The position numbers and the translations under genes were made by a program. A stretch of DNA of 58,501 nucleotides from Nemertoderma westbladi (lineage: Eukaryota > Xenacoelomorpha > Nemertodermatida > Nemertodermatidae): assembly GCA_032718475.1 (NCBI GenBank), contig JAUCBJ010006943.1:1-58501 (forward strand), written 5' to 3'. Shown one piece after another: positions 42,154 to 54,300 of this stretch. A model generated the notes under the pieces. That model had not been told where the DNA came from. It did no database searches and saw only the letters and a list, made by a program, of their open reading frames with translations. Positions within the stretch are counted from its first letter, which is position 1; every line of letters begins with the position of its first letter.

Positions 42154-42497
42154 AGACAATTTCCAAACAGACACTATATAACATTGGATGTGTCTCATTG
42201 GTTCCCCCAAGCTTGACACTTGAACAAAGCCGCCACCGCTTTGTAGTACATTGCTTACGCCGTGAGGACCAGCCAGTGCATAATCTTGTGCTTTGGCAGT
42301 CTCATGGAGTGAATAAGCATGATGGACAGCCCATGACTTTCTTGAGACGCATCTTAAAGGACACTGGCCTTGAAGATGCGGATGATCTAGCAAATGGCAT
42401 GGGTGATAGGGAGATGTGGCGACGCAATTTTGTTGACAAGCCGGCACATCATTCTTAGAAATGCAGCTGCAATGCAGCATGCCGATCCTAGTAGTAC
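42154..42497 (+). pseudogene. Non-LTR element, 3' end fragment
   Basis: Starts at ...CAAACAGACACTATATAACATTGG-equivalent text (positions 42166-42187) directly after the C run and reads VPPSLTLEQSRHRF, HCLRREDQPVHNLVLWQ, QPMTFLRRILKDTGLEDADDLANGMGD, and ends gccgatcctagtagta. Closest to the copy at 4253-6076. Confidence 0.87.
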
Positions 42498-42499
42498 AA

Positions 42500-43570
42500 A
42501 GATAAATATGCCCTATAATATGTCGCGACTTTTTGCAACAATAATAGACATTAATATTGTTCTGAAATAAAGATTATCGGAACTGAGAAAGTAACTCATT
42601 CAATCTGGTTATCTGGATAAACTATATATTGCACTGATGCAATAGCTTGGGCGTTATAACCTACAATATTGGAAAATAAAAAGAGAGTCAAGCGCAATAA
42701 ATATTTACCAATGGTTCCAAACTACAACAATTCATCAAACCCGCACAAGCTTGGCCTATCTGTATCTAATGTCACGCATGGGGCAGAGCGTCTGACAAGG
42801 CTTTGTGCCGGCCGAAACACAATTCAGTTTAATTTTATTTTGATTTTGTGTCGCTTTCTGCTGGTATTGCTCGGTTTTTGCTTGAGGCTGATGGTTTGTT
42901 GCTGTTTATTAATGTAAACGGACCGCTTGTATCCAGACAAGTTGTATCCAATTTTCCTTTCGTAGCTCAGAAAGTGATCTTTTGCATCCCGATTTTACAT
43001 TTTATATCCAAGTTTTATTTATGGGTTTTATCAATGCAATTACATCGTATTGTTTGCTAATCTTTAAACAATTAATTAGATGACCTATAAATTCCATCCC
43101 CCGAATGATATACTGTTTTTATTAACTATATAATTATAATTATAATAATTAATTGTTTTAATTATAGGTATTATTATGTAATAGTCTTCTTCAAATTGTA
43201 GCAGATGGGGATGAATAATTATTGTTGCAATCAAAATTATACCTCTCCAGGGTAAAATCGACAAGCGTCGACCTGTATTCTGTGTTTAGCATTACATATT
43301 GATATACATATTAATTACTACCCTTCATACTATATATAGATATTATACACACTACATATTAAATTTCATGGTTACTTGCAATATTTTTAATAGGATTTTG
43401 TTGAATTATATAATATTGTAGTAATTTATATATTAAATTGGTTAACATTCAATACAGCTCCTACTTTAGGCTTATTTTAATTTATTAAGGTCAATTTATT
43501 ATCTGATGATACAAACATGAATTGATTATTTCAAAACGGTCTCAAAGTCTTTCACCACGGGCACACAGGG
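42500..43570. other. Non-coding, nothing recognised
   Basis: AT-rich sequence. Short open frames (e.g. 42669-42917) show no known motif. Confidence 0.5.
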
Positions 43571-43574
43571 AAAT

Positions 43575-43743
43575 GCCGGGGTTTGGGGGCGGCAGCCCCC
43601 AAGAAAAGAAGCGGGGGTTTGGGGGCGGCAGCTCCCAAGAAAAGAAGCAGGGGTTTGGGGGCGCAGTCCCAAAGAAAATAAGCAGGGTCTGGGGGCGGCA
43701 GCCCCCAACAAAAGAAGCGGGGGTTTAGGGGCGGCGGCCCCCA
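43575..43743. repeat. GC-rich 36-bp minisatellite with a hairpin per unit
   Basis: Five units start at 43575, 43611, 43647, 43682 and 43717 (35-36 bp). Each holds gggggcggcagccccc, a near-perfect stem-loop, followed by aagaaaagaag. Its composition contrasts sharply with the AT-rich surroundings. Confidence 0.92.
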
Positions 43744-44242
43744 ATTAAAAGAAAAACAAACAAAATTTGACTATAAAAATGTTTCTTTATAATTTTGAAA
43801 AAACTTGTCTAGATACAACTTGTCCTGTAACCATCTTTAACTTTCATTTATTTCTTTGATGCACCCAGATTAATTTTAACACTTTAACTGGGGGGGAAGT
43901 GTGCGGGGGGTAAGTGTCCGGGGGGAAGACAAAAACATGTTCTGATATGATCATCAGATGCAGTGCTACACCCAGGGAATGGGAAGAGGATGTACAGTAC
44001 ACATATGTGGCGGTGGGCACTGTGCTGCCTACTCCCAAAAGTTCAACTTCCCCAATGTCCTCTTCTGTGCATTCTAAATTTAATTCCTATGGATATCAGT
44101 GTTAACGAATAATGACAAATTTTAATTGAAAAATAATCAATACACTACATCTGTTTATTACGCAGTTGGTCAGTTAGTTTGTAGGTTATTCTGTTAAATT
44201 TCCCAGTGTCTCCCTAAGCTAAATTTGGAGGATATCGATGTA
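43744..44242. other. Spacer upstream of the zinc-knuckle ORF
   Basis: No gene recognised. A candidate splice acceptor (taacttacag) ends at about 44252 and a TATA-like tatata lies at 44282. Confidence 0.4.
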
Positions 44243-45292
44243 TAACTTACAGTAGTAATACACATTAGTAGCGATAGTGACTATATATTGGAATGGTATC
44301 AAGGTCCACAGTGTCTTACTGCGTATGATTATCGCCATGCCAATTATGTTTCTCGACAACGTTGTCGGCTGTGCGCATCGAGAGACCATATTACGTCTAT
44401 GGACACCAACGATCTTTGTTCCTATTTCCACGAGCAACCGTCGATGGAAATCTATTGTGCATATTGTCGGCTTAATAATTTGCACATTTTTGCCGTCTGC
44501 CCCCAATTTATGACTCAATGCCATCATTGTCAACTAAAAGGACACGCCAGCTTTGATTGTCCCTTTAACCATGATTTAGAGAGCGTAGATGAAATGATTG
44601 TACTACGTTATATCAGAGCTTGGGAAGCGAACGCTGATTTACATTGTGACTCACGCCATCGCTATTATCCCGGACGCGCCTACGAAGGAGTTTATGCGTT
44701 CCATCCATATTTGTTTGCCTCCGTCGAGCAGAAATCGCGCCTATCAAGTTATGAACTATTGAAGCGCGTTGGAGAATGTATTTCAACCAAATATGTACGT
44801 AAATTTCTCAGGAGCATTAATCCGAGTGACATCCAGTCTTACAACTTAATAAACTTTATCCGTCAAGACCCTGCCTATGGAGACTTATTCGTCAACTCAC
44901 ACCCTGAGTTACAAGAAGTATATCGACGGCCTTACGAGTATCGAGCCCGCGAACGCGAGTTAGAAAGAACCATTAAACCAAGGAAGTTTCTAACTGCCTA
45001 TGGTCCACCCACGGCCCTCGTTCAGACCACTCGTAAAGGACCCGTAAGAGCGGCTGTCTTGAAACGAGCTCTCAAAGCCGTTAGACCCCTCTCCCCTGAC
45101 GTTGATGTCAATCAACCCGGTACTTCGACCGGCGGATATACCGATCGCAATCCCATACCTTCTGATGCAATCATATTGCACCCTTCACCCAGGAGTTATA
45201 GCCCTCCTAGTAAAGTGGCTCGCCCCAAAGAGAAAAGGACTCTTGCTAGCTTCAAAAAACTGCGTAAACGCCGTCCGCGCAAGAAAGACTAA
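44243..45292 (+). CDS. Unassigned zinc-knuckle protein, probably a terminal exon
   Basis: Open from the stop at 44241 to 45292, 350 codons, no interruption. No ATG lies before the cysteine region (first in-frame ATG at 44398, within it), so the frame most likely follows the acceptor near 44252 as a last exon. N-terminal half: CRLCASRDH, then CAYCRLNNLHIFAVCPQF and CHHCQLKGHASFDCP, the latter a canonical C-X2-C-X4-H-X4-C zinc knuckle and the former a variant with X5. Middle: helical (SRLSSYELLKRVGECISTKYVRKFL). C-terminus: Ser/Pro-rich, then strongly basic KEKRTLASFKKLRKRRPRKKD, suitable for nuclear import or RNA binding. Zinc knuckles suggest nucleic-acid binding, as in retroelement or viral nucleocapsids, but I recognise no family and see no pol nearby. 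Confidence 0.6.
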
Positions 45293-46788
45293 CTGTTTAG
45301 AGTATTTTTGTATTTTAGAAACTGTGATTTTGTATATTTTATAGACTTAAATCCCATTTTCTGGGAGCGGTGTAAAAGCTTTTGTGGGATAACTGATACG
45401 TTTGCCTTTGCTGGCCAGTTCCCCCCCCCGGCGCTGGAATACTCTAAAAGGGTTCTCGGACTGTATATATATTCCCCTCGCCCGCAAGGTACCTTTACAG
45501 GTGTTTTAACGGACATAAAAGTAATTCTGCTATATACGTGTTTTGGCGGACATGGTAAGGCAAAAAACCTGTAATGCACCAACTACCTTTCACAGCTTAG
45601 CCGTGATGATTCATATTACGACATCTAGCAGCTGGTTGCTGACATGGAAACAGCCATTAGATGCAAGGTTCTTTGTTTGGCTTGAGCCAATCAGAGCGAT
45701 TTTTCCTGTCGACGTGTAGCTTTTTAGTCGATCATAAGGAGAGTGTTCAGTCTTACTGTTTTTTCTTGATACTTTGTTGTTATTGCTGTCTAAGCCAGAA
45801 ACACCGGCCTTTTAGTAAGAACTATAGTAAACTGCTTGAATTATCGAAAGTATAAACTGTTACCGAACTAATTTAACTTGATAATCATACTCATTAACTA
45901 ATCTTGATACTTTTGCATTAATCATATTGCTTGTACTGTTATTTTACCGTCAGTTATTAATTGTACCTATTTGTTGATGGAAATATTGCTATTTGGATAA
46001 TACGGATAAATCACCCAATTCCCAATTTTCTTGATAACACTACAGGTTAGAGAGACCGGCTATACATAACAATTGCGATTTATATTAATGTGGTGTGTAT
46101 TGAATCCAATGTTATTTAGCAGACCCTACGTGAGTCAATTACTACTCTCTTTATGTGTGATCAAATGTACTGACTGTCGGCATAATAGTGTGTATGATCG
46201 TGATTGGTAACAAAGTATTTCCTAAAGAATACGCTTTATACTTTAATCACAAGCAGTATCGTTGCGTTTAGTATAAGTCTTAGTTCTGTTTAAATAGATA
46301 AAGCGCCACGTCCTAAAGGAACTGTTAATATTTCCCGAAAGCCAATAATATCTGTCAGAGATTAATTATTAACGATCTATCGAATAATACATTAGGTATA
46401 CACTGCAACCTTACACTGTAATAATACAATTCAAGCATCCGAATTCAGTCTCCCGGGTGTAGATCCATCGGGTGAATGATCGCGCATGGGCTGACTTCGG
46501 CTAATGTTTTGCGTATTAGCATAAATTATTGTCGTATGCTAAAGTGGTTTTAATTAACTAGAAGACATATAAATTTTGGCAGGTTAAACTGCTAAAGGTC
46601 TTCAAAAGCGCGAACATGCACTAACCGGACCGGACCGGACGGAAAGGTAGAAAGTTTTAGTTTACCAAGTCATCAAGTTGAAGTAGAGACTATGGTAGTT
46701 ATAAACGAGTTGACATGCAGAACTAACAAAATTCCGATGTTTTGGTGCTCTGAATGGGAATAATTTATTTACAGTATATATTTAAATA
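45293..46788. other. Non-coding downstream of the zinc-knuckle ORF
   Basis: No open frame or repeat of note recognised; a short C run at 45421-45429 and a ggaccggaccggacgg repeat near 46628. Confidence 0.5.
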
Positions 46789-47241
46789 TTTTATTCCAAA
46801 ATTGTAACATTACTCAACGCCATTAGTATTAACAGCGAGTTGTTATTTAGCACTTTACAACTTTTGAGGACATTACCAGATTGTATTGGCATGTACATTT
46901 AGTATTGTATTTGGTGTTAGTAGTTAAGTAATGTCCCGTTAGTATGGACATTACTTAACGCCATCATTGGTTACCACGTAAACAATTGGTGGTATTTGCC
47001 TGACAGCCACATAGGTCTACTGCGACGTACCGGTAGGCGGGGAATAGCTATTAAGACACCAATAGCTATAAACAATTAACATGGCTCCAAAACACCACCA
47101 TAAATATAAGCCAACTTTTTTTATAACATAATTTATGTAATTTTTACATTTATTTATACAGCAACTAATGTAATTTGTGCAGTTCCTATCACTTATAATA
47201 TATATACAATCATTTCGTAATGTTACAATTTTGGAATAAAA
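46789..47241. mobile_element. Small element with 25-bp inverted ends
   Basis: 46789-46813 and 47217-47241 are exact reverse complements (ttttattccaaaattgtaac...). Inside, acattactcaacgccatta (46807) and acattacttaacgccatca (46947) are related direct repeats. No target duplication seen and no coding sequence. Possibly a MITE. Confidence 0.5.
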
Positions 47242-48363
47242 CTACATACATACTTGTTGCGAAGTACTTTACAGTGTTCTGATCCTCGTGGCTTTATTTT
47301 CACTCACTCACTAACGTTCGTTCGTGTAACAAAGCCACTCGGATCATCACACTGTAAAGTGCGTGTATTTACACACAAGTAAGTTGACTAAATGATATGC
47401 GTAATTGTGTACTTGTCAGCTTGTGCAGTTGACTTTATACTTATATGCAAGCGCGAAAGGGGATTTACCTATATTTAATCTCTTACCTATTTTTAATCCG
47501 ACATATTTACCTAATTTTAATGTTAGATTAACCTAACCTTGGTTTAAATTTGAGGTAATCTGCCTGAATGACATACAGTCCCGCTCTCAAAAAGCATTCC
47601 TTTGATCAAACATTGATCAAATATTGAAATGTACCAGGCATATAAATCATGCCATTGAGTTCTACCAAAGGCGCTGCACTTCAAAGTCTACATTCCCACT
47701 GAGCCGTGTGTCAATCAAGCAGCCCTCTCTCTCTCTCTCTCGCTCTCCCTGTGTGTGTAATGCTCCATGTGCTCTGTAGGATGTCTGCAGAGCACATAGG
47801 ACACCACGTCCATATCATACCATAGGTTTGTACGCTATAGCCGTTATTTAAACCAGTTAAAGCCTAGGTTATAATAATTTACAGCGATTATCAGAAAATA
47901 AACAGCCACATTTATTGAATCTCCACTTGGCGGTAATAAAAGCAAGGGCGGGCGGGTATGGGCTGTGTTGAGTTTATTCTGATGGGTTGGGTGGATGTCT
48001 ACCTACAACACATTATAATGGGGTGGGGGGGGGGGGGGTAGTCCACAACAAGAGAGGGGATGGGATAACTGTGGTAATATTGAATGTCTTGTCTTTCCAA
48101 CGACCTGTGAGCAAAAGTGTAGTTTGTCAGCCGGATGGTTAATGGTACATTTTTGAGAAGGTTTTTAAGGTGTCTGGTGTCCACTCATTAAGTGGGCCTA
48201 CATTTCTAGCTTACTATTTCTAAAATACGTTAGTTTTTTATGATCACACAGTTATATATACATAATTAAATTATAAATAAAAATATATTTTATGGATTTA
48301 TTTATAACAATTTCTGTATAAGAAAATTCAATACAACGGTAGCCATCGCACTACGTCAATGTC

Positions 48364-48371
48364 AATGGAGG
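48364..48371. repeat. 8-bp target-site duplication (AATGGAGG), left
   Basis: Repeated at 49017-49024 on the other side of the hAT-like element. Confidence 0.85.
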
Positions 48372-49016
48372 CAGGGTTGTTTGATTTAAATCATTTGATT
48401 TAAATCATTGATTTAAATCATGATTTAAATCACATAAAAAAATCAAAAAAATCAGATGTTTTGATTATTTTGATTTTTTTTAAATCATGAATTTTATCAA
48501 CTATGCTTTAAGGCCAGAGGAAACATTGTATTATTGATTATTAATAAATGAGTCAAATTATCTACATATTTACATGAAAATACAGTACCATGTCCCATTT
48601 CAAATACCTACCATACATACAGTATACACACACAGTCCCAGATAATTTCCATTGCTTTATATTAGCTTAGTTTACTGGTATATTTTAATTTTTTAATGTT
48701 TTAATTTTTTATATAATAATTATAATGATTTCACTGTATTAATTAAGTTGTATTAATTCTTTGTTTTGTTTACTTGGTTTATATTCGAATATTTAGAAGA
48801 TGCATTGGTAAAGCCAGAAGTCTTCACAATGTTTTCATATCAAATCTGACTTAACTAAAAAAATATATTTTAAATCAAAAAAATCTGATTTATATAAATC
48901 AAAAAAATCTGATTTAAATCAAAAAAATCTGATTTAAATCAAAAAAATCTGATTTAAATAAAAAAAATCAGATTTTTTTGATTTTTTAAAAAAAATCATG
49001 ATTTTTATCAACCCTG
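48372..49016. mobile_element. hAT-like non-autonomous element rich in GATTTAAATC
   Basis: 645 bp, ends CAGGGTTG...CAACCCTG, 8-bp target duplication AATGGAGG. These features fit the hAT superfamily. Both subterminal regions are arrays of gatttaaatc/aaaaaaatctg motifs in opposite orientation (48380-48440 and 48868-48990), likely transposase-binding or hairpin-forming. No coding sequence. Confidence 0.82.
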
Positions 49017-49524
49017 AATGGAGGTCTTTGGCCTTGATTCTTTTTTAAGGAACATTAAAACTAATTTATAATAAATAATAATTTAAAAATATTCCATGGG
49101 CTGTTGTTATCTTTACTAGTAGTTAGTGTAATAATAGGCCCTACATGACTCAGTCTGGGACACTACCACAACACTGCAAAATCAAGCAAGCTCCATCCGC
49201 CGCCCTGTCAATCACATCGCGGCTTGGCCATTAAAGAAAGCCAGTGCTCGGTGGGAATCTGAGTACAAAGGCTTGCCACAGAAGAGAGATTTTAACTGTT
49301 ACCTTGAAATCATTTCAATGTCATTTCAATATGAGACAGAAAGTCTGGAATTTCGGTCCGTCTATTTCAAGGTCATTTCAATATGCCATCAAAGTTATTT
49401 CAATGTCAATGCTACTTTCAATGATATTCTATGGACACATTTTGATCAAACTTTGATCAATGTTTGATCAAAGTTTGATCAATGTTTGATCAAAGGAATG
49501 CTTTTTGAGAGCGGGACTGTAGTA

Positions 49525-50276
49525 TATTGAATTGTTAATTATTGTAAATTTATGGTAAACACATTAATTGATTGGCCAATGAAATTATATAATTCTGGAG
49601 AATCGCCGATTATACGAATACTGTAGGCCGAAAAATAATTTCTAGTATTGTTCCAAACTAATCAGATGTTTCAATTAAATATCAGACAGTCAGATGTTTT
49701 AAAGAGAACCCACCGGGACAATAAATTTTATTAACGAATGCCTTAAAACTGTGTTTCATGTTTTTTTATTTTTTTTTATTTTCTAGTATAGTCTGACAGT
49801 AGGTTGGTATATTTGGCTCGATTTCGGATCCGCACATTATGGAAGTATTGCAATCAGGAGTGCAGACATAACACCCTGCATAAGTGATGATGACATACGG
49901 CCGTACCTGCAGTGTCACACAGGACAGCAGGAGGAGACCCACAGATGACAGAGGGGACCTCCCTACCCTACAGCTACGCCTACACACAGACACAGTACAG
50001 TAGTACACAGGTTCACGGTACAGTACACAAACACAAGCTACGCCTACACACAGTACAGTAGTACACAGGTACATGGTACAGACTCAAACAGAGTTGGGTA
50101 CTGCTGTATAACAGTATAAATGCTACTGACTGACTGGTTTGTGAACTGACTGCCTAAACTTTGATTATATACTATATATTATATTACTTTTATATGCGAG
50201 CATTTATCATTGGAATTGGACCGGATTTAGTCTAATCTTCACCCTAACCATTAACAAATAGCCCAAATTGTGACCT
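49525..50276. other. Region upstream of the CR1-like element, including its 5' UTR
   Basis: A direct repeat (ctacgcctacacacag...tacagtagtacacagg) occurs near 49973 and 50038. The 5' end of the non-LTR element is not defined; it lies somewhere in about 50080-50276. Confidence 0.5.
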
Positions 50277-51254
50277 ATGAAGATGACAACACGAAACTCA
50301 AACTCGAGAAATTCTATACCAGGTACCGGTAACAACGTTTCAACGCCTAATAACTTGATGAAAGTGAACAAGAGCAAAGTAACTACCGGTCCCGAAAAAG
50401 TCAAGGATAAACAGAAATGGACCGCCCTGGCTATTGAATGCTCAGACTGTAAAGAAGTTTGGACAGATGTCCAAGTTCCGTCTGGTAAGGTTGCTGAGTT
50501 CGAGTCAAGGAGGTTCCTCTGTGGGTTTTGCGCATCCAATTCCCAAAAGGACAACCAGATCCTACAAGAGAAATTTGAAAAACTCAATCTAGCAAAAACT
50601 CTTCCCTCAGCTGCGACCCAGTCTGACAACAAGCCCCACAAGCGGACTTTTTCAGAAGTTGTTGGGCGATCAAACCTCTCTGAACCTAGCCATAACGTCG
50701 CCCTCCTATCACGACAGGTCCGAAACGAAGAAAAAGAACAGTTACTGCGTCAGTGCAATGTCCTCATCCGTGGAACAAATCCAAAATCAAGCAACCACGC
50801 CGACCTAAACTTAATTGAAGAGATAGCTACAGATATTGACGTCAACATCAACACCTGTGACATTACTGCTAAGAGGGTAGGTAAACCTCAAGGTGAAGCA
50901 AATAAAACCCAGAACCTTATAGTTACCCTGCCTCCTGAAAAACGTCGCGAACTACTACGGAAGTCAAGAAACTTACGGAAAAGTCTGCGATTCAGCCACA
51001 TATTCATATGTCCTGACTACACACCAGCCGAACAGAAATTGCGATATGATCTCCGGCAAGAGAAACGGGCAGCTGCTGCAGCCCACCCAGGCAGAGATTG
51101 GGTAATACGTAATGGGACCGTGCAAGAACGTACTACCACACCTGGCGAAACTGTCCCAGACAACGTTAACCTTAATCCTATTGTTTCACCCGCACCCTCA
51201 GTCGAAGATATTACAACTAGTTCCCCCAGGATGCCTGGCAACACATTGGACTGA
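50277..51254 (+). CDS. ORF1 protein: zinc-finger plus RRM-like nucleic-acid binding protein
   Basis: 325 residues from ATGAAGATG. N-terminal Cys pairs CSDCKEVW...RRFLCGFC (about residues 58-89) resemble the PHD/zinc-finger seen in CR1 ORF1. A helix region (ILQEKFEKLNLAK) follows. Residues about 150-270 match the ORF1p RRM and C-terminal fold: CNVLIRGTNPKSS, ITAKRVGKPQGEANKTQNLIVTLPPEKRRELLRKSRNLR, FICPDYTPAEQKLRYDLRQEKRA, WVIRNGTVQER. The protein would coat element RNA and act as a chaperone. No esterase domain. Stop TGA, then ORF2 84 bp on. Confidence 0.85.
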   Translation: MKMTTRNSNSRNSIPGTGNNVSTPNNLMKVNKSKVTTGPEKVKDKQKWTALAIECSDCKEVWTDVQVPSGKVAEFESRRFLCGFCASNSQKDNQILQEKFEKLNLAKTLPSAATQSDNKPHKRTFSEVVGRSNLSEPSHNVALLSRQVRNEEKEQLLRQCNVLIRGTNPKSSNHADLNLIEEIATDIDVNINTCDITAKRVGKPQGEANKTQNLIVTLPPEKRRELLRKSRNLRKSLRFSHIFICPDYTPAEQKLRYDLRQEKRAAAAAHPGRDWVIRNGTVQERTTTPGETVPDNVNLNPIVSPAPSVEDITTSSPRMPGNTLD

Positions 51255-51338
51255 CTAGCACGTACTGCCACTGGAACGGCGACCCTACAATCTGACAATC
51301 CAGTAACTGGCCCAAACAAACAGCCCATAATTGCTCAT

Positions 51339-54300
51339 ATGCATCCACCGGAGAACACGAAACTATGTACTACATATCCAGACTTTTACAGTTTTCCAGG
51401 TAATGGGTTACACATCATCCATGCTAATGTTAGAAGTCTCCTTCCAAAAATAGCTGAAGTGCGAATTATTTTAAAATCACTCAAGATAGACATTCTAACT
51501 CTTTCAGAGACTTGGCTGGATGATTCTGTAACCAACAAAGCAGTAGAAGTAATTGGGTACAACTTATTCAGGAATGACAGATCACGTGATGGAGGCGGAG
51601 TAGCCATATATGTCTTGGAATCACATCCTTTCTCAGAATTCCAACGTCCCATCAGATGTACAACTGAGTGCATATTTGGCACGATCCATCTCCCACACAC
51701 CAAACCAATACTTATCGGCTCAATATACCGACCTGAAAGGGATACATCTTTTTTCGATGATATTGACCTCATTCTTGGAGATATTGCCAACTACAAAGAG
51801 GTATTCATTTTGGGCGATACTAATAGTGATACACTTAATGTACATAATCCGAATACATTGGCTGCCAGAAAGAAACTTCAAGCATTCTGCAATTCAACTG
51901 GACTCACACAGATAATTACTGAACCAACTCGGGTATCTGAACATTCAGAAACAACTATAGACCATGTATTTGTCACAAAATCAGAATTGATTAGAAACAG
52001 TGGAGTGATGAAAGTTGGTTTAAGTGACCACTACATGGTTTTTGTTACCCGTAGACGTCCTAAAGCAACTCCCAGTAAAGAACATGTCACCCGTCAATGC
52101 CGATCTTACAAAGGTTATTCACCAGAACTTCTTTGCCACCACCTTAAAAATAACTCTACTTTGCCATCAATTCTGACCACAACTAACTCTGAAACTGCAG
52201 CTAAAATTCTCACAGATGAATTAACTAACACACTTGACCTAATTGCACCAATTAGGAGCATCCGCATCAAGCAATCAACTGAGTCATGGATCACCCCTGA
52301 AATCATGTCACTGATTCAGGCTAGAAATAGAGCCCAACATATTTTCCATCACCATAGAACGCCAACTAACTACAACTCTTACAAACGCCTACGCAACGAT
52401 GTTACATTACATATTAGAACTGCTAAATCTTCATATATCAAAACCTGTCTGGAACACAATAAATGCAACAGCAAAGAACTCTGGAAAGTACTAAAGTCGC
52501 TGGGGGCACCTTCAAAAAAAGCCAAAATCTCGACCAGAATAGCAGCCATCAAAACTGAGGATGGTTCCCTGGCTACCGATCCTGAAGTTATTGCAAATCA
52601 TATGAACCATTATTTTACCAACGCTGCCAAAAACCTTGTAGACAAACTACCACCACAACCAAATATTTACAATGGAGTAGCTGTTAAAGAGTTCTATGCT
52701 GCAAAAGGAATCCAACCAGGCAGTTTCACCTTGAAACCCGTAGATCTCTCAGACATCAATAAAATCATTATGAGCCTCGACATCCACAAGAGTAGTGGGC
52801 CTGATTCTATTAGTCCAAGAATTATAAAGGATGGATGCCCAATTATTGAAAACTACTTAACTCATATTGTGAACTTATCAATAAAATCAGCCGTGTTCCC
52901 TGACCCATACAAGGTTGCCAAAGTTGCACCAGCATTTAAGAAAGGAATACTAACCCATGACACAAACTTCCGCCCCATATCATTATTAGTCATCATGTCA
53001 AAAGTTTTAGAAAAAACTGTGTTCGATCAACTTATGCCCTATTTAATATCTAACAACATACTAGATTTACTACAATCCGGCTTTCGACCTGGTCACTCGG
53101 TGCAAACCTGCTTAATGTATCTGGACAATATCATCCGCGATGCTATGGATTCTGGGAAAATAGTCGGGATGGTTGCCATTGACCTCCAAAAAGCGTTCGA
53201 CACGGTCGACCACAAAATTCTGCTTCACAAGTTGAGGTGTATTGGCCTGGATGAACATAGCGTTAACTGGTTCCGATCATACCTATCTGGCAGATCCCAG
53301 TTTGTCCAGGTAGGAAACTCTCGTTCTAGAACTCTTGGAATTGACTGCGGTACTCCTCAAGGAGCCCTACTTGCTGTCCTCTTATTCCTGATCTATATGA
53401 ACGATTTAGACCTTGCCTTGCCTCCTGTCAAATCCTTGTTGAAAACAGCATCCCAGACTAATGACGTCAATAATGCCAGCCCAGCCAAAACTGCCTGCCA
53501 CGAATCCGCCACTGCACTGAAGTATGCTGACGATACCAACCTCATCAAAGCCGGAGACAACTGCGAAGAAATTTCTGCATGCCTTACTGAAACTCTGTCG
53601 CGCGTAGCTGATTGGGCAGTTGATAATCGCCTCAGTATACACCCTGGGAAATTCGAGGTCTTCCTTTTTGGAACGCACCAATGCATTGCATCAGCCGGAA
53701 GCCTTGAAGTCTACTACAAAAATAAACTACTCGAACCAACAGATACCATAAAGTACTTGGGATACGTGATGGATCCAACCTTATCCGGATCGGAGTCCGC
53801 ACATAAAATTATACGCAGGGGAAACGCATGTCTCAAATTCCTTTATCGGAATTCGCAAGTCCTTGACAAACCCCTGCGTCGGTTGCTTTGCAACTCACTG
53901 ATACAGCCGCTTATAGACTTTTCAGCCCCTTGCTGGTATCCGAGTGCTGCGAGTCGTCTACGTAATCAAGTCGATGCACTCCAACGCAAGTGCATCAGGT
54001 TCTGCCTGGGACTTGACTCTCGAGCGCATATTGGTGCTGCCCATTTTGTAGATATAAACTGGCTTCCAATTACCGAACGTACCCACCAGATAATATTAAC
54101 CCACATGTTTAATATCCACGCAAAGACAGCCCCGGCTTATATGCGCGACATGGTTATCTTTACTGAACCTTCTCACCTCCTACGTAACGGAGCCGCACAC
54201 GCTTTACTACCCCAGAAACACACGGTAGCAGCCACACAGTCGTTCTCCTACCTTGGCCCATATCTGTGGAATAAACTCCCCAATGCGATCAAAGAAATTA

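Larger units (their letters stand above)
47576..49519. mobile_element. Tc1/mariner-like non-autonomous element
   Basis: Ends CAGTCCCGCTCTC...GAGAGCGGGACTG, each flanked by TA, the target of Tc1/mariner. The inverted repeats are exact over about 46 nt (47576-47621 and 49474-49519) and pass into repeats of TTTGATCAA(A/T). No transposase inside. Interior holds a (CT)n tract (47727-47743), a 14-G run (48025-48038), and the inserted element 48372-49016. Confidence 0.82.

Noticed and set aside
42079-42480. Minus-strand 133-codon frame with poly-Gly
   Set aside because: Antisense of a LINE 3' end across a 22-C run.
44277-45344. Other frames over the zinc-knuckle ORF
   Set aside because: Short and without motifs; the 350-codon frame with CCHC spacing is the only supported one.
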